A stretch of 64,000 nt of DNA, taken from Pseudomonas chlororaphis subsp. piscium (lineage in GTDB: Bacteria > Pseudomonadota > Gammaproteobacteria > Pseudomonadales > Pseudomonadaceae). Where the stretch lies: positions 3,906,001 to 3,970,000 of the forward strand of contig NZ_CP027707.1 of the NCBI RefSeq assembly GCF_003850345.1, read 5' to 3'. A model generated the notes under the pieces. The model ran no database searches, had not been told where the DNA came from, and saw nothing but the letters and a program-made list of their open reading frames with translations. Shown here one piece after another: positions 44,738 to 51,577 of this stretch (positions within the stretch are counted from its first letter, which is position 1; each line of letters starts with the position of its first letter). The translations under genes were made by a program, and so were the position numbers.

Positions 44738-44751
44738 TTGATCGCCGTCAA
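44738..44751. promoter_or_regulatory. ANR/DNR box before nirQ
   Basis: TTGATCGCCGTCAA fits nine of ten consensus positions, centre about 89 bases before the nirQ ATG. Confidence 0.85.
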
Positions 44752-44763
44752 GCGCGCCGCGCC

Positions 44764-44828
44764 GGGCTGGAATCAGGGGCTGGAATCAGGGGCTGTAATC
44801 AAGGGCTGAAATCAGCGCCCGGAATCAG
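44764..44828. repeat. 13-base tandem repeat at the 3' end of the hemN-like gene
   Basis: Five consecutive 13-mers: GGGCTGGAATCAG twice, GGGCTGTAATCAA, GGGCTGAAATCAG, and a worn CGCCCGGAATCAG. The last one and part of the fourth are inside the hemN-like coding end and include its stop codon. The rest lie between it and the nirQ promoter. Confidence 0.95.
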
Positions 44829-46170
44829 GCTCGACGCACGCGCAACCGGCAGCCTGCCCCGGGCTGCTCCGGTCCTCCTGGAACAGCTGGCAGATGCTGT
44901 CCACCTCCAGCCGGCCGGCGGGCAGGATGCTGATAAAGCGCTCCGAGACTTCCACCAGGCCGTTCCAGCTCAGCTGTTGCAGGCGCAGCCAGGCGGACGC
45001 GAAGTACTGGCGAAAGATCAGCCCGTAGCGGCTTTCGATGGCCAGGATGTCCAGCTCCAGGTCACACGCCAGGCGCTCCATGACCAGCTGCCGGACCTGG
45101 TCGCCGGCCTCGCAGCGCCAGCCGCGACAGGTCGCCAGCTGGCCCAGGTCCAGCTGTTGCAGATAGTCATCGAGCCGCTCGCTGTTCTGCGTATACAGCT
45201 CGTCGAACTGGCTGATGGCGCCCAGGCCGAAGCCCACATGGTCGCAATAGCCATGGCAGGTAAACCCCTGGCAGTTGCGGCGCAACCGGCCGCGCTCCTG
45301 GGCCATCATCAGGTCGTCGTCGGGGCGCACGAACTGGCCCAGGCCGATGTACTGGTAACCCGCCGCCAGCAGGCGCTCGAAGCAGATCCGCCGCATCGCC
45401 TCCTTGGCGTCCTGGCCGCAGGCTGCTGCGGGGCGGTCCTGGCTCTGGCGCCGGTAGCGCAGCGGCGGCTGGGCGTAGTCGAACACCTGCAGGCGGTCGG
45501 GCTCCAGCTCGATCAGGGTGCTCAGCTTCAAGGCAAAACTCTCCGGGGTCTGCCAGGCATGGCCATAACCCAGGTCGACATTCACCGAGCGATAACCGAA
45601 GGTCCGCGCCGCATCGATCAGCGAATGGATGGGCGCCGGGTTCTGGTAGCAGGCCACCGACAGCTGGCTGTCGATACCTATATCCGGCACGCCGATGCTG
45701 ACCTGGTTAAAACCCTGGTCGCGCAGCAGGCCCATGGTCGCCCAGTCGGTGTGGTGCAGGTCGACGTCGATGCTGTAGTCGCCGCAATCGTGTTCGAGAA
45801 AATGGAAGCGCTGGCGCAGGTGCTGCATCAAGCGTTGCAACTGCGCCGCCTCCGGGGTGCCGCCACCGAGGTGGAACTGCTCGATCCGCTGCTCCGGCCC
45901 CAGGTGGCAACCCACCAGGTCGATCTCGCGCTCCAGTCGCCGCAGGTAGCTTTCGCCAGCGTCCACCGGCGTACCCGCCAGACGCGGCGGAAACTGCACG
46001 TTCAGAGACAGCGGCCGGCGCTTCTGCCGGCTGCCGCGCAACGCCCGCAGCAGGTCCAGGGAACCGATGCCGCCGTGAAAGCGGCGGGTGTCGGCATGGC
46101 AGTTGGGATCGAGCACGCCTTGATCGCGTCGAACGATCGGCTCGCTGCGGTGCGGCAGTAGATCAGGCAT
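44812..46170 (-). CDS. HemN-like protein without the radical-SAM cysteines
   Basis: A 452-residue homologue of the oxygen-independent coproporphyrinogen III oxidase over its whole length: HLGGGTPEAAQLQRLMQHLR (100-119), QGFNQVSIGVPDIG, YRSVNVDLGYGHAWQTPESF, QYIGLGQFVRPDDDLMMAQ, QGFTCHGYCDHVGFGLGAIS (301-320). At the place of the CxxxCxxC cluster motif (after PLSLNVQF, residues 53-60) it reads PPRLAGTPVDAG, with no Cys; the YTSYPT block is also absent. It cannot bind the usual [4Fe-4S] cluster, so it is probably not a decarboxylase. A heme-handling or regulatory role is possible. It has its own FNR-type box. Confidence 0.85.
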   Translation of the reverse strand: MPDLLPHRSEPIVRRDQGVLDPNCHADTRRFHGGIGSLDLLRALRGSRQKRRPLSLNVQFPPRLAGTPVDAGESYLRRLEREIDLVGCHLGPEQRIEQFHLGGGTPEAAQLQRLMQHLRQRFHFLEHDCGDYSIDVDLHHTDWATMGLLRDQGFNQVSIGVPDIGIDSQLSVACYQNPAPIHSLIDAARTFGYRSVNVDLGYGHAWQTPESFALKLSTLIELEPDRLQVFDYAQPPLRYRRQSQDRPAAACGQDAKEAMRRICFERLLAAGYQYIGLGQFVRPDDDLMMAQERGRLRRNCQGFTCHGYCDHVGFGLGAISQFDELYTQNSERLDDYLQQLDLGQLATCRGWRCEAGDQVRQLVMERLACDLELDILAIESRYGLIFRQYFASAWLRLQQLSWNGLVEVSERFISILPAGRLEVDSICQLFQEDRSSPGQAAGCACVEPDSGR

Positions 46171-46229
46171 GACTGGGCTCCAGGACTGGCGGTGGAGGGC
46201 CAGTGTCCGGCGTTAACGCCCGGGGCTCC

Positions 46230-46243
46230 TTGACTTGCATCAA
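46230..46243. promoter_or_regulatory. ANR/DNR box before the hemN-like gene
   Basis: TTGACTTGCATCAA fits nine of ten consensus positions, centre about 67 bases upstream of the ATG at 46170. Confidence 0.85.
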
Positions 46244-46262
46244 GCGTGGGTTCGGCGCCGGC

Positions 46263-46706
46263 CTACCAGTTCAGGTAGAACATGGCCTTGGCCAGCAGCA
46301 CGATCAGCAGCATATGGCCGAACAGGCTGTGATGGATGAAGCGCGAGTAGCGGGCGTTCATGCGCCCACTCCTGAACAGCAGCATGGCCACCAGGAAATG
46401 CCCGAGCACGCTGGCGGCCAGCAGGATCTTCAGCATCAACAAGGTGCCGAACGACGACGCCAAGGGCGCCGCCAGCACCGGCAGATAACGCACCCAGACC
46501 ATGCCCAGCCCGGCGCCGAACAGCACCAGCAGCACCCAGGGCATCAACTGGCGGGCACGGTCGGCGATGCCCTGTTCGAGCAGCACCATAAGCTTGGCGG
46601 GCAGTTGCTTGCGGATGTTTTCCAGGAACAGCACCTCGAAGAACACCGTGCCGATAAACACCAGCGCGGCGAGCAGATGCAGGCTGAGCAACAGCGGATA
46701 GATCAT
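46263..46706 (-). CDS. CopD-like four-helix membrane protein (paralogue 2)
   Basis: A 147-residue protein resembling 35463-35903 along its length (MIYPLLLSLHLLAALVFIGT; FFEVLFLENIRKQL; GHFLVAMLLF; GHMLLIVLLAKAMFYLNW). It has four hydrophobic helices with conserved His at the same spots. It follows moaD by a few bases and would be in the moaC-moaD transcript. Function unknown; it may support a heme or metal step shared with the nnrS-linked copy (inference). Confidence 0.7.
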   Translation of the reverse strand: MIYPLLLSLHLLAALVFIGTVFFEVLFLENIRKQLPAKLMVLLEQGIADRARQLMPWVLLVLFGAGLGMVWVRYLPVLAAPLASSFGTLLMLKILLAASVLGHFLVAMLLFRSGRMNARYSRFIHHSLFGHMLLIVLLAKAMFYLNW

Positions 46707-46710
46707 CGCT

Positions 46711-46956
46711 TCAGCCTCCGGTCACCGTGGGAAAAAACGCCACCTCGTCGCCGTCGTCCAGCGCCTCGTCGAGCCCGCACATATCCTGGTTGCGGGCACA
46801 CATCAGGCTCGGCTCGTCCAGCACCCGCCAGATGCCGCAGCGGCTCGCCAGGTGCCGACGCAAATGCTCGAGGCAGGCGAAATCGCCTTCGACCACCTCG
46901 CTGGCGCAGCCCAGGGTTTCCCGGTAGCGGGAGAAATACTGCACCTGCAGCCTCAT
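46711..46956 (-). CDS. moaD: Molybdopterin synthase sulfur-carrier subunit MoaD
   Basis: An 81-residue ubiquitin-fold protein ([16 protein letters not shown]) that ends in the diagnostic Gly-Gly (FFPTVTGG), which is thiocarboxylated to give sulfur to molybdopterin synthase. Its ATG overlaps the moaC stop (ATGA). The large subunit gene moaE is not beside it, so that must come from elsewhere. Confidence 0.93.
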   Translation of the reverse strand: MRLQVQYFSRYRETLGCASEVVEGDFACLEHLRRHLASRCGIWRVLDEPSLMCARNQDMCGLDEALDDGDEVAFFPTVTGG

Positions 46957-47453
46957 GCCGAGGGCGCCTGATAATCGCCACTCTTGCCCCCGGACTTGCG
47001 CAGCAGCCGTACCGACTCGATATGCATGCTGCGGTCTACCGCCTTGCACATGTCGTACAGCGTCAGGGCGGCGATGCTGGCGGCGGTCAGCGCCTCCATC
47101 TCGACCCCGGTCTGCCCGGCCAGCTTGCAGCGCGAAACGATGCGCACGCGGTGTTCATCCTCGAGGCTCAACTCGACCACCACACTGCTCAGCAGCAACG
47201 GATGACAGAGCGGGATCAACTCACTGGTGCGCTTGGCCGCCTGGATACCGGCAATGCGCGCCACCGCGAACACATCGCCCTTGGGATGGCCGCCACCGAC
47301 GATCAGCCGCGCGGTCTCGGCGCGCATATGCACCCAGGCCTCGGCCACCGCCTCGCGAAAGGTCACGTGTTTATCGGTGACATCGACCATGCGCGCACGG
47401 CCGAGGGAATCGAGGTGGGTCAGTACGGCGTCGGTCATGGGCGCTTCATTCAT
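46953..47453 (-). CDS. moaC: Cyclic pyranopterin monophosphate synthase MoaC
   Basis: A 166-residue protein from the ATG at 47453 (an ATG at 47438 is also possible). MoaC marks are [33 protein letters not shown], and [20 protein letters not shown] with CKAVDR. It converts the MoaA product to cPMP. An FNR-type box lies about 112 bases upstream. Confidence 0.95.
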   Translation of the reverse strand: MNEAPMTDAVLTHLDSLGRARMVDVTDKHVTFREAVAEAWVHMRAETARLIVGGGHPKGDVFAVARIAGIQAAKRTSELIPLCHPLLLSSVVVELSLEDEHRVRIVSRCKLAGQTGVEMEALTAASIAALTLYDMCKAVDRSMHIESVRLLRKSGGKSGDYQAPSA

Positions 47454-47557
47454 GGCAAGGATGACTTGGTAATGGCGGCGAAAAGCGCGACGGGATCGCC
47501 CCGGCTTCGCACGCCGTTGGGTGGCAACGAGACTACTGCGCCGGCCCGCTGGCGCGG

Positions 47558-47571
47558 TTGACGTCAATCAA
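47558..47571. promoter_or_regulatory. ANR/DNR box before moaC
   Basis: TTGACGTCAATCAA fits nine of ten consensus positions. It lies upstream of moaC-moaD and is the last FNR-type box of the block. Confidence 0.8.
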
Positions 47572-47580
47572 GAAACCCAC

Positions 47581-47596
47581 AAGTCCCAAGGAGGGT
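47581..47596. promoter_or_regulatory. Weak NarL-like 7-2-7 repeat
   Basis: AAGTCCC-AA-GGAGGGT keeps the spacing and central AA of the two better NarL-type repeats, next to the ANR box for moaC. The outer arms do not match well, so this is tentative. Confidence 0.3.
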
Positions 47597-47679
47597 CGTA
47601 ACCGCCCTATGCGCTGCGTAAGCAGCCTATCGCCCCGCACCACAGGCCTGCAGAGCCACCCTGTCCACGATCCGCCGTT

Positions 47680-49032
47680 TCAGTCGGGCTCACGCGCAAG
47701 CCGCAGGTAGCGTTCGCCTTCCGATTGCAGCTGCGCATCGCTCGCCGCCAGCTGGGCCCGAGCTTCGGCCAGGTTTTTCCGGCAGCCATCCCAGCGGCAA
47801 TCCGGCACCTGTTTGATCAGTGAGCTGGGCGACACATTCGCGGCGCTCGCCTCCAGTCGCTCGCCATCGCTCCAGTCCATCCGCCACTCGGTGTCGGGCA
47901 AGTGCTCGGCACCGTTGCCGTAATGCAATTGCCCGCGGTAGCGCATCAGCTTGCCTGCGAAGAACAGCCAGGTTTCGCGCTTGACCGCTACGTCCCCCTC
48001 GATCGTCCGCTCGGCGCCCGCTTCGGCCTCCAGCTCCACCTGCGCGAGGGGGCCGCTTTGGGTCAGTTTCAACCACACGCCCTTGGGCGCGTTGTAGTGC
48101 TTCAAGCCGTACCAGCGCGGTGTGCTGTCCGGCATCACGACGGTGCTGATGCGTTCCTTCGCACTATACGAAGAGAGTCGCCAGGGAAACTGGTTGAGCT
48201 TGACAGTCGCCGGCACGCGGCCGGTCCTGGTCCAGTCCGGCGATACCTCAAGCCGCTCCTGCAGGTCCAGGCTCAAGTGCCCCGGCCATGCCAGCTGTCG
48301 CACGCTGCCATCCGGCGCCTTCAGGTTGGCACGCAGGGTCGTCACCGCCATAGGATCGCCAGGGTGGCTATCTCCCCCTGGCGTTCTGACGGCCAGATCC
48401 ACCATCTGATAACCGGGCACATCCTGCTTCGGGAAGACCAGCGCAATACTCAGGGGTTGCTTGCGTCGCTTGGAGAACCCCCGCCGTGCCTCCCACGACA
48501 AATCGCGGGCCCAGCTTGTAAACAAGGGCTCGCGCCACAGCGCGTCCGCCGGTGCGCGCAATTCGGCATGGCTGAAGCTGTAATACTCGGCAGGTGTTTC
48601 GGGCAACTCGAAGCGCAGCTTCAGCGGCTGCCCCGCGCTGCCCTGCAACACCTGCGCGCGAACCGTCACTTGGCGCCGCACCGGCAAGCTTTCCATCTCG
48701 AAACGAGGCGCCGGGACACAGACGGTACCGACCATGCAGGTGAGCAGCTGCAAGCTGGGCCGCGTCTTATGCGTCTTGCCCTTGCTACCGATAGAGGGGA
48801 AGTAATAGGCAACGAGCTCGGCCCCCGTCCATACTTGCGGCCACAATCGCGCCTGGGTCGATTCATCGAGGTAGGCAATGGAGCTGTCGGCCAGTTCGAC
48901 CTCCAATGACAGCGACGCCGCCTGCAGGGGCGCAACAGACGAGGCCACCAGTAATGCAGCGGTCGCGATGGCGCACCGCAGGTTCGTTCTGCCAGCCGGA
49001 TTGGCGAAAAACAGGATTGTTTGAATGAGCAT
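47680..49032 (-). CDS. Exported protein of unknown function
   Basis: I start it at the ATG at 49032 (MLIQTILFFANPAGRTN), giving 450 residues with a signal peptide ending near LLVASSVAPLQA. The mature part is beta-rich, with many Trp and no catalytic motif I recognise (VWTGAELVAYYFPSIGSKGK; LLTCMVGTVCVPAPRF). Two Cys pairs (TCMVGTVC; CRWDGC) may be disulfides. It diverges from the propeller-like gene with 56 bases between, so the two may share control. Not recognised. Confidence 0.75.
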   Translation of the reverse strand: MLIQTILFFANPAGRTNLRCAIATAALLVASSVAPLQAASLSLEVELADSSIAYLDESTQARLWPQVWTGAELVAYYFPSIGSKGKTHKTRPSLQLLTCMVGTVCVPAPRFEMESLPVRRQVTVRAQVLQGSAGQPLKLRFELPETPAEYYSFSHAELRAPADALWREPLFTSWARDLSWEARRGFSKRRKQPLSIALVFPKQDVPGYQMVDLAVRTPGGDSHPGDPMAVTTLRANLKAPDGSVRQLAWPGHLSLDLQERLEVSPDWTRTGRVPATVKLNQFPWRLSSYSAKERISTVVMPDSTPRWYGLKHYNAPKGVWLKLTQSGPLAQVELEAEAGAERTIEGDVAVKRETWLFFAGKLMRYRGQLHYGNGAEHLPDTEWRMDWSDGERLEASAANVSPSSLIKQVPDCRWDGCRKNLAEARAQLAASDAQLQSEGERYLRLAREPD

Positions 49033-49088
49033 TCTCCCTCCATGGAAATGAAACGACACATCGATACAGCACCACTCAGGGAGCAGCA

Positions 49089-50741
49089 ATGACCAGCCTC
49101 ATGGACCCCACCTTGCGCGGAACCGGCAGGATCACCGGCGCGTTCTTCCACCCGGCGGGGGATATCGCCGCCGTGGTCTCGGAGTTTTCGTTGCTGGTCA
49201 ATCCGCCCGCACGGGCGGCTTATGGCGGCACCGGGTTGCGTTATCGGCTCGGCCTGTACCGGCGTGGCGAGCCGGTGCCGTTCGCCATCTTCGATGAACT
49301 GTGCCTGCCGATCAATGACCTGGGCTTCCACCCCACCCTGCCCCGCATCGTTATCGGTGCCGGCCGCTATGACGGCGGCTACTTGTTCGAAGGCGAGTTG
49401 GCCGTGTGGGACTGGCAGACCGGCCAGAGCCGGCGCCCTTTTGCCGATATTCCCGAAGTCGTGCGCTGCCGCTACGACGCCAGCGGCGAGCGGATCGAAG
49501 CCTGGGTGCGGCCATGGAACGAAGAATGGGATGGGCTGGACGACAGCGACTGGTCGGTGATCCTCGACACGCTGTTTCTGGTGCGGGCCGACGACAGTGC
49601 AGCGGCGTGGGCTGGGCAAACGCCCGTGGTACTGGAACTGGACCCAGCCGCCACCGTCGAGGCCTCCGGCCTTGCCGCAGATGACCAGAGCCCAGCGGCC
49701 GTGCGCCTGGCCCATTGGCTGGGCGTGCCCGAGCTGGAATGCCGAAGCGCGATCCGCGATATCGCCTGGCTCGGCCCGGACCGGATAGGCGTCACCCATG
49801 ACGATTGCCTGCTGGACATCTACAGCACGGACGGCACCCGGTTCGCCCACCACACAGGTACGGGCTACGGCGCCGAGATCCTGCGCGGGGCCGGCGTGCA
49901 TGTGCACGGGGTGCAGGTGCAGGACGGTCCCGAGGCCTATCGCCGCGATTCCCGTTTGTATGTCCTGAAGGACAACGGCCTGGTCCTGGTGCAGGCCTAC
50001 GACGATGAATACACCTTCTGCGCATCCAGAAATGGCCGCCTACTGGGACGGCGCAACCGCCTGAGAGACCCCGGTTCGAAGGCCGTCGACCTGCTGCTGG
50101 ACACCACCCGCGACAGCACCCAGCCCGTCGATGTCGGCCACTACGACTGCTTCAACCACTACATCGGCATCAGCGGCGCGCCCCATCTGTTCGCGCTGCA
50201 GGGCACGCCGGCCAGCTCCCACGAACACAAGTACCTGTGCATCGTCCAGCCCGACGGCACCCTGCAAAGACTCTGGCCGCTGCTCAAGCAGGACGGCACC
50301 CGGGCCAGCCACGCCATGGAATGCCGGGGCGCTTATGTGGCGGATGCCCTGGGCACGGGCGTGGTGATCGCCGGCCAGCACTACAACCCTTCGGTCTGCG
50401 AGCCGTACCAGGGCTTCATCTACCGTCGGCACCTGGAGCGCGGCCAGGAGCTATGGCGCCATCCCACCCCGGCATCGCCCAGCGCGATCGTCCACCTGCC
50501 CGAAGCCGGCCTGGTGGCGGCGGCTTTCCTGGACGGGACGCTGATGCTGATCGAGGCCCGGACCGGCCAGCTGCGGCTGAACGCCAAGGCGCGGATCGAT
50601 GGCTTGCCGACCATCATCCACGCCATGGACGCCCGCGACGGGCAGCTGGCGCTGGGCACGGTGGATGGCCGGATTGCCGTGCAGCCGGTCGCTGATCTGC
50701 TGGGTGCCGACGGCGCCCGGGGATGGGTGGAAATCGGCTGA
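49089..50741 (+). CDS. Beta-propeller-like cytoplasmic protein of unknown function
   Basis: This 550-residue protein has no signal peptide or membrane helix. It is built of short repeats of beta strands with W, G and D turns (GELAVWDWQTGQSRRPFADI; RIGVTHDDCLLDIYSTDGTR; LFALQGTPASSHEHKYLCIV; LAAFLDGTLMLIEARTGQ-like repeats), so a WD40-like propeller is likely. A decayed second copy of its last 25 or so codons is at 51441-51518, showing that it was once duplicated. I cannot name a function. Neighbours suggest an accessory patch. Confidence 0.8.
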   Translation: MTSLMDPTLRGTGRITGAFFHPAGDIAAVVSEFSLLVNPPARAAYGGTGLRYRLGLYRRGEPVPFAIFDELCLPINDLGFHPTLPRIVIGAGRYDGGYLFEGELAVWDWQTGQSRRPFADIPEVVRCRYDASGERIEAWVRPWNEEWDGLDDSDWSVILDTLFLVRADDSAAAWAGQTPVVLELDPAATVEASGLAADDQSPAAVRLAHWLGVPELECRSAIRDIAWLGPDRIGVTHDDCLLDIYSTDGTRFAHHTGTGYGAEILRGAGVHVHGVQVQDGPEAYRRDSRLYVLKDNGLVLVQAYDDEYTFCASRNGRLLGRRNRLRDPGSKAVDLLLDTTRDSTQPVDVGHYDCFNHYIGISGAPHLFALQGTPASSHEHKYLCIVQPDGTLQRLWPLLKQDGTRASHAMECRGAYVADALGTGVVIAGQHYNPSVCEPYQGFIYRRHLERGQELWRHPTPASPSAIVHLPEAGLVAAAFLDGTLMLIEARTGQLRLNAKARIDGLPTIIHAMDARDGQLALGTVDGRIAVQPVADLLGADGARGWVEIG

Positions 50742-50772
50742 GTTACGCCACTCTCCAGGCCTCCACGCCCAG

Positions 50773-50813
50773 GTGAAAACCGGTTCGCTGGGCGCGGCAG
50801 GCCGAGGTTCTCA
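50773..50813 (-). pseudogene. Remnant of a flavin monooxygenase 3' end
   Basis: On the minus strand about 40 bases read ENLGLPRPANRF, the same as the C-terminal ENLGLPRPANRFF of the monooxygenase at 63481. An in-frame stop stands just before it. It is a short relic of that gene type. Confidence 0.65.
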
Positions 50814-50906
50814 GATCAGGACAGTACTTCTTCGTAACACCGAAAGAGCTCACCCGAGGTGAATTGCGGCCACTGCGTAATCCAGAAAGCATTTATTCGT
50901 ATGTGC

Positions 50907-51212
50907 TTACTTTCGTGAAAACCAGCCTTTGATTTTTCGTTTAACCGGGAGAGCAAACAGATGAATAAATATGCAAGAAAAAGCAATCCACCCAATAAAT
51001 GGATGCTCTGAAATTATCTCGGGCCGATGCCCCAAGAACAGAAAGTCATTATTCTGAAGAATATCCATGTAAGGCACGACAAAAACACCATTGAACGCCA
51101 GACAGAAATAAAACCTGGCGTAATTCAAATCGCTGCCAGAGAGACGTACCTTCAAAAAATAGGCAACACTAATGCCGAAAGCGGCAAAAACAGGGAAAAC
51201 CCACACAATCAT
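50907..51212 (-). CDS. Small membrane protein in AT-rich segment (hypothetical)
   Basis: A 101-residue protein with three hydrophobic segments (IVWVFPVFAAFGISVAYFL; FYFCLAFNGVFVVPYM; FIGWIAFSCIFIHLFALPV) and a basic end. Codons are much richer in A/T than any neighbour, a sign of recent transfer. The start follows CAGGAAA. It could be an immunity-like or orphan protein; I do not recognise it. Confidence 0.55.
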   Translation of the reverse strand: MIVWVFPVFAAFGISVAYFLKVRLSGSDLNYARFYFCLAFNGVFVVPYMDILQNNDFLFLGHRPEIISEHPFIGWIAFSCIFIHLFALPVKRKIKGWFSRK

Positions 51213-51363
51213 TTTCCTGACTCTCTGTATACCTGCATTCCTGTCTGGAAGTCGGTATATATTTCAAAACCCATCGCGCCCGCCCCCATGCTTTTATAGG
51301 ATCGTACATAGTCTGCTCTGATGTATCTAAACAGGCGCCAGGCATGTAATCGCGATTAGCCAT
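51169..51363 (-). CDS. Small hypothetical protein
   Basis: A 64-codon ORF with a strong ribosome site (AAGGAGG, eight bases before the ATG at 51363), overlapping the next ORF by 44 bases. The protein (MANRDYMPGACLDTSEQTMY, then DPIKAWGRARWVL) has no known motif. It may be a truncated gene, since the similarity-free end runs into the membrane-protein start. Confidence 0.45.
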   Translation of the reverse strand: MANRDYMPGACLDTSEQTMYDPIKAWGRARWVLKYIPTSRQECRYTESQENDCVGFPCFCRFRH

Positions 51364-51440
51364 GCGTGACCCTCCTTTTAGTCAGCTGGCCATCCTATTG
51401 AAGGAAGTTACAGGCGTGTTGTAGGGAATTTCCGAAATTT

Positions 51441-51518
51441 GTGCAGTCCCCCAAGTCGCCCATCGGCGATGTGCTGCTGGGCGCTGGCAATGCCCGAGAA
51501 TGGGTAGAAATCGGATAA
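51441..51518 (+). pseudogene. Decayed 3' end of a second propeller-like gene
   Basis: The frame reads VQSPKSPIGDVLLGAGNARE and then WVEIG-stop, matching the C-terminus of the 550-residue protein (VQPVADLLGADGARGWVEIG). Nothing upstream continues the homology. It marks the far edge of the 50.7-51.5 kb accessory patch. Confidence 0.75.
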
Positions 51519-51534
51519 ATCCGCCACAAACAAA

Positions 51535-51558
51535 AACGCCACTCATGGGAGTGGCGTT
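51535..51558 (-). terminator. Rho-independent terminator after the siderophore receptor
   Basis: AACGCCACTC-ATGG-GAGTGGCGTT is a perfect ten-pair stem; on the minus strand it is followed by TTTTTG, just after the receptor stop at 51578. T-rich sequence on the other side may let it act on the plus strand too. Confidence 0.85.
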
Positions 51559-51577
51559 GTTTTGCTGACTGACCGAC

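Noticed and set aside
44812..46170. Calling the HemN-like gene a normal hemN
   Set aside because: No CxxxCxxC is present anywhere in the first 100 residues, so the family reaction cannot be assumed.
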